DNA of 64,000 nt from Cyanobacterium stanieri LEGE 03274 (GCF_015207825.1 NZ_JADEWC010000004.1:1-64000), one strand, 5' to 3'; counted from the stretch's first letter, positions 22,682 through 33,800 are shown. The notes: generated from the letters alone by a model not told the origin. A program made the numbers and translations.

Positions 22682-22999
22682 CTATTCTTTGTTTGATTTA
22701 ATTTCAGGTGAGTTTTTCTGTTTTTCGTCAAGCAATTTCTGAAAAAATGGATTTTGGGGAAATTCCTCTACAAACCATTCTGGATGATTTTCCATGATCC
22801 AATAGCTTACCTCTGACATATATTGCCTCATATTTCTTAAATTCAGATAAAAACGTAAATAAACATCTACAGGATGCTTTTTCAAATCGTCCAAAAGTAA
22901 GTGATGTAAAATAGAACTCATGCCAGCAAGTTGCGAACTCATCTGAACCATACGCTCATGAACTTCTTCGATAGAAAGATTTCTAGATATTTTATTCAT
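22682..22999 (-). CDS. Hypothetical helical protein, 105 aa
   Basis: ATG 22999 with GAGGA 6 bases upstream. The product is helical, with a Met/Leu-rich first half (EVHERMVQMSSQLAGMSSIL) and aromatic residues around 60-85. It has no signal peptide or membrane span and no recognised family. Its leader element (23077-23121) is one of the clearest copies. It lies upstream of the membrane protein gene but is separated by more than 250 bp and that gene's own element, so each gene seems to be its own unit. Confidence 0.65.
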   Translation of the reverse strand: MNKISRNLSIEEVHERMVQMSSQLAGMSSILHHLLLDDLKKHPVDVYLRFYLNLRNMRQYMSEVSYWIMENHPEWFVEEFPQNPFFQKLLDEKQKNSPEIKSNKE

Positions 23000-23076
23000 A
23001 AATCCTCAAAAACAGTTTCCAAAATATCCCATCTCACCCGTGGCTAGGGATGGGAATAACAGCAAAGATAACCTAA

Positions 23077-23121
23077 ACAATCACTAAGATAAACTGCCAC
23101 GGGAAAGCCTCTTTTCTTAGG
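23077..23121 (-). promoter_or_regulatory. Conserved palindromic 5' leader element, minus-strand copy
   Basis: On the minus strand: CTAAGAAAAGAGGCTTTC, then TATCTTAGTGATTGTTT, the same box variant as at 2281. It lies about 80 bases upstream of the ATG at 22999. Confidence 0.6.
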
Positions 23122-23206
23122 TACTATTTGCACGGGGCTAAGGGAAGGGGGCGACACTTTATTTAATCCCCCCTAATTTGGAAGGGGGAAACCCCTTTGG
23201 GTGATT

Positions 23207-23665
23207 CTACAAAATGATTAAACGACAACCAGAATGATCAACGGCAGTGTCAATTTCACGGTAAAGAATATCAATCCATTCTCCTCTATTTTTGGGAAAA
23301 TCTTTCCATTTTACTGCTAATACCCAATATTGTTCTATTTTTAACGCTTCACGAATACCATACCAACGACGACTTTTTAGGTCATAAATGCGATCTCGCC
23401 CTTTTTGTTCACTTTCTAACAAAGAAATACCCACACGAACTAATTTACCATCTTGGTTTTCTAGTTCAATGACGGCATCAATGTTTAACACATCCCAAAG
23501 TACAAGCGCATCACTAAAATCATGTCTTTTATTTTTTGCCCATGTGACACGTTTAGGTAAATATTGTTCAGCTACAGAGAGTAAGTGTTCAGCATTCAAA
23601 TCAGAAGCTCTGAAAGCTAATACTCTTAATTGTGATGCTACCGCTTGAAATCTTAAACCTAACAT
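23207..23665 (-). CDS. Hypothetical protein, 152 aa, possible nuclease-like fold
   Basis: ATG 23665 has a near-perfect AAGGAGG 8 bases upstream. The protein has an alpha/beta pattern; the segment NIDAVIELENQDGKLVRVGI has the hydrophobic strand-acid-strand look of a PD-(D/E)XK core, with an early Asp in HDFSDAL, but the Lys of that motif is not evident, so the nuclease idea is weak. It has no membrane segment. A hairpin CTAACCC/GGGTTAG sits 30 bases upstream and a palindromic leader element about 180 bases upstream. Confidence 0.65.
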   Translation of the reverse strand: MLGLRFQAVASQLRVLAFRASDLNAEHLLSVAEQYLPKRVTWAKNKRHDFSDALVLWDVLNIDAVIELENQDGKLVRVGISLLESEQKGRDRIYDLKSRRWYGIREALKIEQYWVLAVKWKDFPKNRGEWIDILYREIDTAVDHSGCRLIIL

Positions 23666-23843
23666 TGAGTTGACCTCCTTTTATTCTTAGACACACTAAC
23701 CCCTTGGGTTAGGATAAATCGAAAAAAGGAAAAACAATGCGTTACGAACCTGTTAGGTTTTGCTCTTTTTTGAGCCACATAATTAATATAACTATAAGTT
23801 CTGATTTCGTCAAGGATTTTTTGCAAAATTTTCCTCAACTCTT

Positions 23844-23888
23844 GACAATTACAAAGATAAGCTAGGGCAAGAAAAGCCTCTTTCTAAG
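23844..23888 (-). promoter_or_regulatory. Conserved palindromic 5' leader element, minus-strand copy
   Basis: On the minus strand: CTTAGAAAGAGGCTTTTCTTG, with the box TTATCTTTGTAATTGTC at the usual distance. It is about 180 bp upstream of the gene at 23665, farther than other copies; an A/T-rich stretch with GCTCAAAAAAGAGC lies between. Confidence 0.55.
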
Positions 23889-23957
23889 GTGCGATCGCAC
23901 TATATCATTTCATGAAATGACGTAGCCTGCCACTTCGTGATCATCTTTTTTTATCAC

Positions 23958-24125
23958 TTAAGCTACTCCATAATTAGTATAGTGTAAATATTTAAAATAT
24001 TCATAATTACGCACATCGGAAAATAAAGAACGATAAAACGAACAATAGTCATCAATGAGGGGAACTGTTTCTGTGGGATTTCGAGGTAAATGTTGCCTGA
24101 TTTGTTCCGCTATATCCATTGCCAT
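23958..24125 (-). pseudogene. Transposase N-terminal remnant (IS4/IS701-like)
   Basis: A 55-codon frame starts at ATG 24125 and reads AEQIRQHLPRNPTETVPLID, then SLFSDVRNYEYFKYLHY before unrelated residues and a stop. This N-terminal pattern (LP-N-PTE...P-L-D...Y...LF-VR...FKYLH) is what I know from cyanobacterial IS701-type transposases of about 400 aa. Everything after the first ~50 residues is missing. It sits right against the truncated helicase, so an IS insertion followed by deletion probably cut that gene. Confidence 0.5.
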
Positions 24126-24143
24126 AACTGCTTTTCATTTTTA

Positions 24144-24827
24144 CTATCTTTTTATTTTGCCACTTTTTCTCTCGGAAAGTGACAAAAGAATGACATGGGG
24201 ATGGTAACTAAAAATATGGCTGTCTCCTGATGGTAAATTCCTCTCCAATTTTGATACTGTTCCCGAACGAATTACCACTGCATCAATATGAAATTTTTCT
24301 TTCAGTTCCTTTTGCCATTGGTCACATAATTGAGGGGGACATAGTACCCCAATTCTTTTAATTTCTCTTCTATCTAATAACTCCCGCATAATTAAGCCCG
24401 TTTCAATGGTTTTCCCGACCCTCACATCATCAGAAATTAATAAACGAATAGTATTTTGTCTTAATGCCATTAATAACGGTACTAACTGATAAGGACGAGG
24501 ACGGACGGATAAACGTCCTAGACAACGAAATGGTCCAGCTCCACTTCTCAAACTCAATAGGGAGGCATCTAAGAGTAATTTTGCTGATTCATGATTTTGT
24601 AATGTTTCAGGGGATGGAGGGGGAAATATGGCAGGTTCAACAGCTTCCCCTAAGCCAGTAAAAATTCCACACACTTGTTCTTCCTTGCCTGATAAGGGGC
24701 GTAAACGAATGAGATTAGGTAAATCTGAAGGTAACACTACCCATTGTCGTTGACGACAGGATACGATCGCCCCAACTTGAGGAGATGAATTGGTTTGAGT
24801 TTGTACCGTACCTGTTACTGATCCCAT
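24144..24827 (-). pseudogene. SNF2/DEAD-type helicase, 5' fragment (DISARM-like DrmD type)
   Basis: The 227-aa frame looks like the first quarter of a large SNF2 helicase. It has an N-terminal Val/Pro-rich region, RPYQLVPLLMAL (Q motif), ISDDVRVGKTIETGLIM as Walker A (the usual Gly-Leu before GKT is Arg-Val here), and CPPQLCDQWQKEL as motif Ia. It then breaks off after SYHPHVILLSL into a Lys-rich tail with no DEAH motif. Large helicases of this type occur in DISARM and related defence loci, but no partner is present. Truncated and probably inactive. Confidence 0.7.
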
Positions 24828-24854
24828 TTTTTCTTGTCACTTTTGTTACTGTGT

Positions 24855-26520
24855 CTAATATAAAATGTTCTCTACTCTTTTTATGCAATTATTTTTTAAT
24901 CCTGCTATTCGCATGATTTTCCATGATTTTACTTCCTCCCCCTGTTGTTCCAAAAATTTGATCGCCCATTCTATCCTTCTATCCTGAAACATTTCCACTG
25001 ACTCGACAGTTTCTTGTAGATAGGTTTTTGTCAGGGGTAATTTATCCAATTTATGCTCTAAAAGTGCCTTTAATCCCGTCATAATACCCACTTTTCTCAG
25101 GGTAACTCTTTGGGGTTTTTCCTCTTGCAAAATATCTTGAACTGCCTTCTCTACCTGAATTTTGATATTTTGATCTCTTTTACCCCAATCCACTCTCTTA
25201 TTTACTGATACAGACGGTTTTTGTAAAAAGGGTGAATTATTATTTAACCAAGGGCGATCGCCCCTATACAATCTTCCATATAGGGCAGGAGATATATTTC
25301 TCAGTTGAGTTTTTGTTGCGTCAGGATACTGTCTTTGTAATTCTAACCAATCTTGTCTATTTTGTGCCTTATTATCAGCTTGTTGAGCCTCATTGACGTG
25401 GCAAAAGTTCGTGGTTTCTGATTGCCATGAAGCATTTAAACCAAACTTATTCACATAGCGATTAATAGTCCTAGTGGTTACCTTTAATTCTCTAGCAACT
25501 GCTCTTAATCCTAAATTTTTATTCTCTACTAAATCCTGTAACTTTTGATGCCACCTATCCCCATAAGTGATGATTTGATTGGGCCTATAACCATCAGATT
25601 GCTCTGATTTCGATACCGTTCGACTGTAAACCATTCCACAACTGCAAGTAAATGTTCCTAGAGGTTTTTTGTTTTCTAGGCAATGGCTCAACTTAACATC
25701 TTCAATCACAGGTTGTAAGTAATGATCAACTGCACCATTAAAACAAATCCAAGGAGGATTCCCAAAGGGTTTATATTTCGATGATGTTCGTTCAAAAAAT
25801 TCTCGTACCGAACCACAAAGAAACCTCATCATCAATATATGACGTGTGGGGTGAAAGGATTTGCGGTGTTTTCTAACTATACTGAATAGCCAATTACTTT
25901 GATTATCGAGACTAATACAAGAGTCTAAATAACTCAAAATATCCTGTCCATAGCAAAACAAAAATTCATCAAACAATTTCTTCTGATTAACTCTTTTGGA
26001 TGCTGTGGCAATATTTCTTGACATCAACAAATTCATATATTGCTGATAATACCAGTTCAAAGGACGGGAAATTTGAGGATTATCTAACAGCCATTGAACA
26101 TCACGAGCTAAGTTAAATAGTATGGTCTAATTTTGTGGGGAGTATTTTTTTACTACGTTGTCAGAAATACAATTCTTACGATTCGCTACCTGATAATGAT
26201 GTTGATTCAACTGTTGAAAAAGTAGGGTGCTATTTTGTAATGAGATATTATGGGTTGGACAAACTAACACACAAGATAGTTGATGAATGCGATGCCAATA
26301 AAATTCCCCGTATTTTTCCTCATCTTCCTGTAAACATTGAGGACAAAAACAGAAATATTTAGGTTGGGAAATATTACTTGCCGAAAGTCCGATACGGGTA
26401 TGAATATTTCCTCCGTAATTGGATTTCATTGATTCTTTGATTTGTGTAGCCCTTTCAGGGGGGATAAAAGGGGCATAAAAGTTATAAAGAGTATTCCTGT
26501 ATTTTTGGTAATTAAATTCT
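24855..26520 (-). pseudogene. tniQ: TnsD/TniQ-family target-selection protein, decayed
   Basis: A single frame runs from about 26520 to 24855 but is broken by TAG at 26127-26129, with another TGA at about 26518-26520 marking the lost N-terminus. The upstream part has YAPFIPPERA, NYGGNIHTRIGLSAS and the zinc-knuckle CPQCLQEDEEKYGEFYWHR and CPTHN of TnsD/TniQ. The downstream ~400 residues include CSCG and a helix-turn-helix-like GLRAVARELKVTTRTINRYV. TnsD proteins direct Tn7-like transposons to attachment sites. No tnsA, tnsB or tnsC lies nearby, so this is a relic. Confidence 0.85.
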
Positions 26521-26633
26521 CAATGTTTAACTTATGGTGTATATATTTTCTTAAAATTTTATTTGATCAGTTCGATCAAGATTTATAATATAAATTAGCT
26601 TTTTTTGCCAACTTAACCAATTATGACAACACA

Positions 26634-27716
26634 ATGACTCTAGCAACAGGTCAGCTTGAACTTTTTACATCTGATAATACTAATGTTATTACGCAGATCC
26701 CTACGACTAAGCCCAAAGTTATTAGTCTTTTTTGCGGTTGTGGAGGCTTTGATTATGGATTTCATCAAGCAGGTTATCATATAGTTTTTGCTAATGATAT
26801 TGATTCTGCGGTAGAAAAAACCTATCGAAAAAATTTGGGAGAAATAACAATTAAAGATATTAAAGAGATTGATAAAAATACCTTGCCAGATTGCGATGTT
26901 ATTTTAGCGGGTATTCCTTGTCAACCTTTTTCAAGTGCTGGAAATAGAAACTCCGTTAATGATGAAAGAGGAGGTTTATTTCAACAGGTTATTGAGACAA
27001 TAAAAGCAAAAAACCCCCAAATAGTTGTGTTTGAAAATGTCAGAGGTTTTTTATCTGCTAAAGATGAAAATGGCTTAAAAATGCCTGATAGAATTGCTTT
27101 AGAATTTAAAAAAATTGGTTATAAGCTATATTTTCAATTATTAAATGCTTCTGATTATGAAGTACCCCAAAATAGATATAGGGTTTTTTTATTGGGAGTT
27201 CGGAATGATTTAAGTTTAGCTTACAGATTTCCTTTTCCTATTTTTAAAAAAGCTAATTTAGTTGTTAAAGAAATTATAGAAAAACCTTTACCATTAGATG
27301 AAGAAAAAGATGTTTGGGATTTATCACCCCAAGCATTACACTTGGCTAAATTTATCCCTCCTGGTGGTTCATGGAAAAATGTTCCAGATGAAGAATTACC
27401 AGATAGATTAAAAAAAATAAGACAGAATATTAAAAAATATCGATCACCCAATTTTTATCGTAGATTTAATTTAGATGAAATTATGGGAACAATTACAGCC
27501 GCTGCTACTCCCGAACATTCAGGCATTCTCCATCCCCTCGAAAATAGACGTTATTCTGTGCGAGAAATCGCTAGATTTCAGTCTTTTCCAGATGACTTTA
27601 AATTTGTCGGTTGTACTACTGCTCAAAAATATAAAATGATTGGAAATGCTGTGCCTTGTCGATTAGCTTTTCACTTAGCAAAAAGTATTAAATTACAATA
27701 TTTTTCAGATATTTAA
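26634..27716 (+). CDS. DNA (cytosine-5) methyltransferase of an McrBC-linked restriction system
   Basis: The 360-aa protein has C5-methyltransferase motifs in order: I LFCGCGGFDYGF (about 31-42), IV GIPCQPFSSAG with the catalytic Cys (about 96), VI FENVRG, VIII QNRYRVFL and X GNAVPCRLA near the C-terminus. It transfers methyl from SAM to cytosine in a specific site. It ends 3 bases before mcrB, so MTase-McrB-McrC form one operon, the layout of LlaJI-type restriction systems in which the McrB/C pair cuts sites the methylase protects. A second C5 methyltransferase lies alone at 56968. Confidence 0.93.
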   Translation: MTLATGQLELFTSDNTNVITQIPTTKPKVISLFCGCGGFDYGFHQAGYHIVFANDIDSAVEKTYRKNLGEITIKDIKEIDKNTLPDCDVILAGIPCQPFSSAGNRNSVNDERGGLFQQVIETIKAKNPQIVVFENVRGFLSAKDENGLKMPDRIALEFKKIGYKLYFQLLNASDYEVPQNRYRVFLLGVRNDLSLAYRFPFPIFKKANLVVKEIIEKPLPLDEEKDVWDLSPQALHLAKFIPPGGSWKNVPDEELPDRLKKIRQNIKKYRSPNFYRRFNLDEIMGTITAAATPEHSGILHPLENRRYSVREIARFQSFPDDFKFVGCTTAQKYKMIGNAVPCRLAFHLAKSIKLQYFSDI

Positions 27717-27719
27717 AAA

Positions 27720-29345
27720 ATGCCTTATTTTTCTCAAGATACTATTTTTAACGCAATTAATCAATTATCTAATATTAAATATATTGGAGGTAAACAAGGT
27801 AATATTGATACTTTACCGATTTATTTATTTTTATCTAAACTAGGTATTAATAGTGATACTTGGATTGATTCAACTAAACTTTATAGTAACAAAGATTTAG
27901 GACAAAAAATTATTTATGAACTGGGTGGATGTTTTGATCTGGAAATAGAAGAAGTAGAAACTCAATGGTGTTTGTTTTTTACAAGATTTTCTGAGTCAAA
28001 TAGACAATTTTATAATCCGAAAAGTAACTTTAATCAAATTTTTTCTCGTGTTAAAGACACTATCGATAATAGTATTAGTGATCATCTTTTAGAAAAAGGA
28101 AAAGAAAAAAATTATCGACTAAAAAATGTATTTTTCAAAAATATTTTAAATATGTATGAGCAAAAATATCCTTTAGATGCTCTAAGTGTTTGGTTATATA
28201 GAAGTTATGAATTTGAAGAAGAAAATGTTAATATCAGACAAATAAGAGAATACTTTTATGAAGATTATAAAATTAATTATGATTTAGCTAAAAAACTTTT
28301 TAATTTACAAGAGTCGATTATCTTAAAATTTAGTAAAGAAAAAACTAAAGCGGAAGAATATCGTCAATATTTAAACATTGATAAATTAGTTAAATTTACT
28401 CAAAAACAAGATAAATCATCAAATATTAATCAAGAATATAAAATACAATTAGCATCTGATTCAACATATTTAAACAATTATATGAAATTTGATCAAAATA
28501 AACTTTATAGTCTATTAGAAAAACATAAACAGTTAATTTTAACAGGCGTACCGGGTACAGGAAAATCTTTTTTAATTGATCAACTTTCGGCAAAATATCA
28601 AGAAACAGTCAAAATTCAATTTCATCAAAACTATTCTTATCAAGATTTTGTTATTGGAAAAACGATTAAAAATAATAGTGTTGAATATGTAGAAGGGATT
28701 TTAATTCAGTTATTGCGGAAAATAGAACAAGATCAGAAAAATAAAGATAAGCATAAATACTTATTAGTAATTGACGAAATAAATAGAGGAAATATTAGTG
28801 CTATTTTTGGAGAATTATTATATGCCTTAGATCGAGACAAAACAATAAATATAATTTTAGGAGATAGTGGAGATACCTACCCTATTTTTATCCCTGAAAA
28901 TTTGCATATTGTTGGCACAATGAATACTGCTGATCGAAGTATTGCGTTGGTAGATTTTGCTATTAGGAGAAGATTTTTATTTATAGAAATGCAACCAGAT
29001 TATGAGTTAATAGACCAATTATCTACCTTTAATGATCAACATTTACTAGGTGATTTTCTGCAAAAAATTAATAACAATATCAAACATTATTTTAATACTG
29101 AAGACTATCAAATAGGTCATTCTTATTTTATTAAAAGTTTAGAAACAAAAGGCAAATTTTATAATTGGATATCAGAAGATTTATATGAAATTATCCAATA
29201 TAAAATAATTCCGATGTTAGTTGAATATGCTCATGGGGATAAAAGTGTTATTCCTAATATTTTGGGTAAGAAAATATATTTAACATCACCATCTGAATTA
29301 GAAGAATCTATTAAAGAATTTTTAAATGAAGATACTAAAGATTAA
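27720..29345 (+). CDS. mcrB: McrB-like AAA+ GTPase subunit
   Basis: The 541-aa protein has an N-terminal helical region (about 1-250, presumably DNA recognition), then an AAA+ domain with Walker A GVPGTGKS (about 276-283), Walker B YLLVIDEINRG (about 347-357) and the McrB signature NTADRS (about 401-406), followed by RRRF. McrB hexamers use GTP to move DNA and activate McrC. It starts immediately after the methyltransferase stop and overlaps mcrC by 20 bases, indicating coupled translation. Strongly A/T-rich, as are its neighbours. Confidence 0.95.
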   Translation: MPYFSQDTIFNAINQLSNIKYIGGKQGNIDTLPIYLFLSKLGINSDTWIDSTKLYSNKDLGQKIIYELGGCFDLEIEEVETQWCLFFTRFSESNRQFYNPKSNFNQIFSRVKDTIDNSISDHLLEKGKEKNYRLKNVFFKNILNMYEQKYPLDALSVWLYRSYEFEEENVNIRQIREYFYEDYKINYDLAKKLFNLQESIILKFSKEKTKAEEYRQYLNIDKLVKFTQKQDKSSNINQEYKIQLASDSTYLNNYMKFDQNKLYSLLEKHKQLILTGVPGTGKSFLIDQLSAKYQETVKIQFHQNYSYQDFVIGKTIKNNSVEYVEGILIQLLRKIEQDQKNKDKHKYLLVIDEINRGNISAIFGELLYALDRDKTINIILGDSGDTYPIFIPENLHIVGTMNTADRSIALVDFAIRRRFLFIEMQPDYELIDQLSTFNDQHLLGDFLQKINNNIKHYFNTEDYQIGHSYFIKSLETKGKFYNWISEDLYEIIQYKIIPMLVEYAHGDKSVIPNILGKKIYLTSPSELEESIKEFLNEDTKD

Positions 29346-30510
29346 ATCAGGTACAAAAATATGGGTAAATAATCACGATCTGAATGATTTAAATATCTTG
29401 CTAAAATCATTAAATTCAGAGCATTTATTAGATAGTAATTATTTAATTATACCTCAAGGTTATGTTGGTAAAATAGTTACAAAAAATTTGAAAATTATTA
29501 TTGAGCCTTCCATTAATTATCTAACAAATATTGACTATCTAAGATTAATTTTAAATGATAAATTAGCAGATTCTCAGAATAATAGTTTAGGTTATGATAA
29601 AAATATTGATATTTCTAAGTTTATTATTGATCAATTTTTAGCTAATTTACAAAAATTAGTTAAGCAAGGTATTCCTGTTCAATACAAAAATACACAAATT
29701 ATCAGTCAATACTTACAAGGCAATGTTAATTTTTTTGAATCATTTTTGAGAATTAAATTAGGAATTGAGCCTTATTTCATTACTTATACTCAAAAGATAG
29801 AAATGGATTATTTTGTTATGAGAGTTATAAAAAAGGCATATAAAAAATTAATAGCTAATTTCCCAAATTATCAACAATTTGAGATAACAAAAACTCTTAA
29901 CTATATCAGTAATGAATCTATTAGAGTTAAGAGATTAAAAAATATTAGATTAAATTTTAACAAACAAGAAAAATATTTAGCAAATGCTTTTGAGTTTGCT
30001 TGTTTAATTTTGCAAAATATGTCTTATAAAAATATAGGGAATGATTTATCTTTTAGTTTAATTATTAATAGTAATCTTTTGTTCGAAAAATATATGGTAA
30101 ATTTGCTTCAACAAAGTTTCCCTAAAGATACTGTTAAATATAAAGATTCAATTAAAGTGGCAAATTATAAAAGGCAAAATCAAAAACAAATTTTGATCGC
30201 ACCTGACATAATTTATCAGGGAAGTCATGCAGTTATTATTGACATAAAAAATAAAAATTTTGATCGTGCTGTCATCAATGCAGATTTTTACCAAATTTAT
30301 ACTTATTGTAAAGCCTTGAATAGTGATACAGGAGTTTTAATTTATCCCTATTATCAGAATGTTGAACCTGTGATAATTAATCCTGTTTTTGATGAGAAAA
30401 TTAGAATTTATGCGTTGGGAATTGATATTACTCAATCATTAACTTTTAATGTGAATAAAGCCCAAAGTTATTTTATCGAAAATATTGAACCAATTTTCAA
30501 ATATGGGTAA
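29326..30510 (+). CDS. mcrC: McrC-like endonuclease subunit
   Basis: ATG 29326 overlaps the end of mcrB. The 394-aa protein has the McrC N-terminal beta region (IPQGYVGKIVTKNLKIIIEP) and a C-terminal PD-(D/E)XK-like core: IAPDIIYQG, then VIIDIKNKNFDRAV with the catalytic D-x-K, and ADFYQIYTYC. McrC is the nuclease partner that docks on the McrB hexamer. The last gene of the operon; the following gap holds a small minus-strand ORF. Confidence 0.95.
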   Translation: MKILKIKSGTKIWVNNHDLNDLNILLKSLNSEHLLDSNYLIIPQGYVGKIVTKNLKIIIEPSINYLTNIDYLRLILNDKLADSQNNSLGYDKNIDISKFIIDQFLANLQKLVKQGIPVQYKNTQIISQYLQGNVNFFESFLRIKLGIEPYFITYTQKIEMDYFVMRVIKKAYKKLIANFPNYQQFEITKTLNYISNESIRVKRLKNIRLNFNKQEKYLANAFEFACLILQNMSYKNIGNDLSFSLIINSNLLFEKYMVNLLQQSFPKDTVKYKDSIKVANYKRQNQKQILIAPDIIYQGSHAVIIDIKNKNFDRAVINADFYQIYTYCKALNSDTGVLIYPYYQNVEPVIINPVFDEKIRIYALGIDITQSLTFNVNKAQSYFIENIEPIFKYG

Positions 30511-30579
30511 GTTATTTTCTCTGATTTAATAACTAGACATATATTTTCTTGACTATCTTCTATTTTATTATCTGTGAGA

Positions 30580-30750
30580 TTAATAATTATCCTCAATAAA
30601 TTTTTGCACTAACCAATGCAAAACTCGATCGCACTCTGTTAATAAGCCACAAGGCATTAAGGAAAGAGAAAGATAATCACTAAACTTGTCCATTATTTCA
30701 GGATTAATTATGCTTAAAGCTGATAAATCATAATATTTAGATCGCACCAT
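30580..30750 (-). CDS. Small hypothetical ORF, 56 aa
   Basis: ATG 30750 to TAA 30580, not overlapping other genes. The product (KYYDLSALSIINPEIMDKFS, later VLHWLVQKFIEDNY) is helical and plausible as protein but has no recognised family and no obvious ribosome site. It lies between mcrC and the end of the fused restriction gene. It could be a real small gene or the 3' part of a lost one. Confidence 0.35.
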   Translation of the reverse strand: MVRSKYYDLSALSIINPEIMDKFSDYLSLSLMPCGLLTECDRVLHWLVQKFIEDNY

Positions 30751-30846
30751 ATTATATAAAAATATTAAAGAAAGGGGAAAATAATCCCTGAAATCTCCCT
30801 TGTTTTTTTTACCACTAAGCTAACATCAATAAAGTTAATAATTTAG

Positions 30847-33800
30847 CTACAAATATTGATAAATTACCGCTTCTTTTCTCTTAGCAATACCGTTAATTAT
30901 TTTTTTAGCTTCTTTAATTTTTGCCTCACATTTTTCAATTTCAAAGATAGTTTGTTTTTGTTTCTCAATGCTAGGAATTGAAATTTTAAAATTTTCAATA
31001 TCTTCTTTATTGATGCTTGGATATGATGATTTTGGCATTGCTATTTCCATTTGTTCCATTAAATCCTTAGAAAACATAAACAATAAATATATCATTTTAT
31101 TAATAAAAATATTTTCATTTTTAGATTTTAAAATTGCAAAACCTGTAGAATAAATTGTATTTTCAGGTTGTTCATCAATATATGCAAATCCTTTTAAATA
31201 AGGGCGAACAGTAGATATAATTGTTGAACCAATCGTGGCAATTCTTTTCGCCCTTGATGGTGCATTTTCACCCATAATTTTTTTACTAAAAGAAATAATA
31301 CCAGTTCCTTTTTCAACACTGTCAATGTCAACATAAATAAATTCTTTTTTTGGTTCATTTGTTGGATCATAACTCTCTGTATTTATATCAATAATATTAC
31401 TTATTTTTATAAGTTTTGAGTTGTTACTTGTTTTTTTAATTAACTTTTCAATATTTTCTTTCTCACTTTTAATAATAGTTTCTGCTTTCTCAAATTCTTC
31501 ATCAATAGCTTGACAGGCTTTAACTATTTCCTCTTGAATTTCGAGGGGGGGTAAAGGGATTTTGACATCTGTTTTTAAAAATCCACTATTTAAACTTTTA
31601 CCAAATGTATTTAAACCCACATTTTCTAAATCAATCAATTTAGCATTAAATATATGAAACAGAAATAAATCAAGAACTTGATTTTTCTCGAAAGGAATTA
31701 AACCAGCAATTGCTTCATTTGTATATAAATCTTTACCTGCGATCGCTGTTTTTCCAATAGACAACTTAAAACTAAGTAAACTCGTTCCTTTGGGAATTAA
31801 TTTAACATTGGAATCTTTAACACCTTGATCTGTTATTTTTTCTTTAGTATCAGTTATTATTTGACCATTCATTTCCGAAATTGATACCCAAAGATTATCC
31901 CCCCTAAAATAACTAGAGTTACTTCTTGAAGGTGTACCTCCTATTTTAATATCAACAATATCACCTAATTTATACAAGTCCCATTTTGTATCAAAAGTAA
32001 TGCTTTTTTTGTTCGGTGTTAAACTAATTGACTTATTAAAATCAGGGCGAGAAAAATCTAACATATCCACTAAAAGAGCCGAAGTCACAAAACTACTTAA
32101 ACTATCAGGAATATTCACAGTTTCACTGAGAAAATTTTGCTTAATTAAAAAGTTAATTTTTGCTGAATTATCATTATTTTGAGGATCATAAAGAGGTGTA
32201 TTAATTTTATCTAAATTAAACAAATTACTTAATACTCGTTTATCTTCTTCCTCTAAATTATTACTATCTTCTTCCTCATTTTCCGTCACTTCCTCAACCG
32301 TAACATTACCTAAATATTTAATTCCCTCATTACCCTTAGCACTACTCCACTCATAGCCTAAAAACTCTTTCATTTCCTTATTTTTAGAAGGACTTTTAAT
32401 AATTAAAACCCTTTGAGGATTAAGATTAGCCAACACAAAATAATAAAGTTTATCCCTTTCAACATCTTGAACATAAATAATAAATCTTTTATTTAATTCC
32501 TCTTGTTTAGCTTCCTCAGTTAAAGCCTTAAAAGCCCTTTGTTTTTTTAGATTTTTAATTTCTGTCCATTTATCAAACTCTTTTTTATACTCTTTAAAAA
32601 TATCATGATTTAAGAGTTGCTCATTAATTTCTCCAGCTAAAAATATTTTATAATCATCAAAATTAAACCCTAAATGATGACAATATTTTTTTATTAAATA
32701 CTCATCTTGAAAAATGTTATTCTTACTATCTTCACCCTTAAACCAACTATTAACCCGATTCAAAAAATGTTCACAAGGGGCAGGATTTTCGGCTTTTCTT
32801 CTTAAAAATAAAGTAACTGTATTTGTGCCAGTTTTACCAAATGTACCACTACCAAACTCCGCAATAGCAATAATATCAAAATATTTAAGTAAAATTTCCC
32901 TCGTTGCCACATAAATATTAGTTGATTTCGAGGTACTTTTAGCCTTACCCTTAGTCAAAATAGAAGAAGGTACAATAATACCCATTACCCCACCAGGTTT
33001 TAATAATTGTTTTGCCCTTTCAATAAAAAAAGTTTCAATACTATTATTATTAGGATAACTTTTTATTTCAATAGTTTCAATAAGTTGATATTTTTTCCGA
33101 TCTTTTTCCTCTAAAGTTTCTAAAAAACCTTTCACACTATAAGGAGGATTTGCCACTAAAATAGAGTAATCATTTTCTTTAATATTAGGAATATTTGCCA
33201 AAGTATCAGCATAAATAATATTAATTTCATCTTGTCCGTACATAAAAGCCGAAACTTTTGCTACCTTAGAAAGACGATATTCTTTTTCAATACCGACAAT
33301 ATTTTGATAGTATTTTTCAAGGTCATTTTTTTTGTTATTTTCAACAATGGGTTTAATTTCTTGGGCGTATTCATTAAGAAAATGTCCAGCACCACAGGCA
33401 TAATCAATTACTTTCGGTATCTCCTCACTTTCTGTAATAATTTGCTCTAAAGGTAAGGATTTAAGGATAAATTTAACAAGAGGAATTGGAGTAAAAAATT
33501 GCCCTTCTGATTGTTTAATACCTTGATCTAAAAAACCTTCAAACATATCCCCTAAAAACTGATTTTCTTCTTCTGTTTTCAAGCGAATATCTTGAAGCAT
33601 TTGCACTAATTTTAAAAGTACCGCTGAGTTTTGATAAAATAATTTTTCGTTGTGAACATCAATAAAAGCAAAATCATTATTAGTAAAAAATTTTAATTGA
33701 CGAAAATACTTTTTAATAGTATCCTTTGTTGCATCAGGATCATTTTTGAAAAATCGAAAAGCCTGATCAATTGATTCATTGTCAATATAAGTTACATCTT

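Noticed and set aside
24855-26520. CRISPR-associated transposon (CAST) with TniQ
   Set aside because: The TniQ/TnsD gene is broken, no tnsB, tnsC or Cas12k/Cascade gene is nearby, and the arrays are tied to RT-Cas1.
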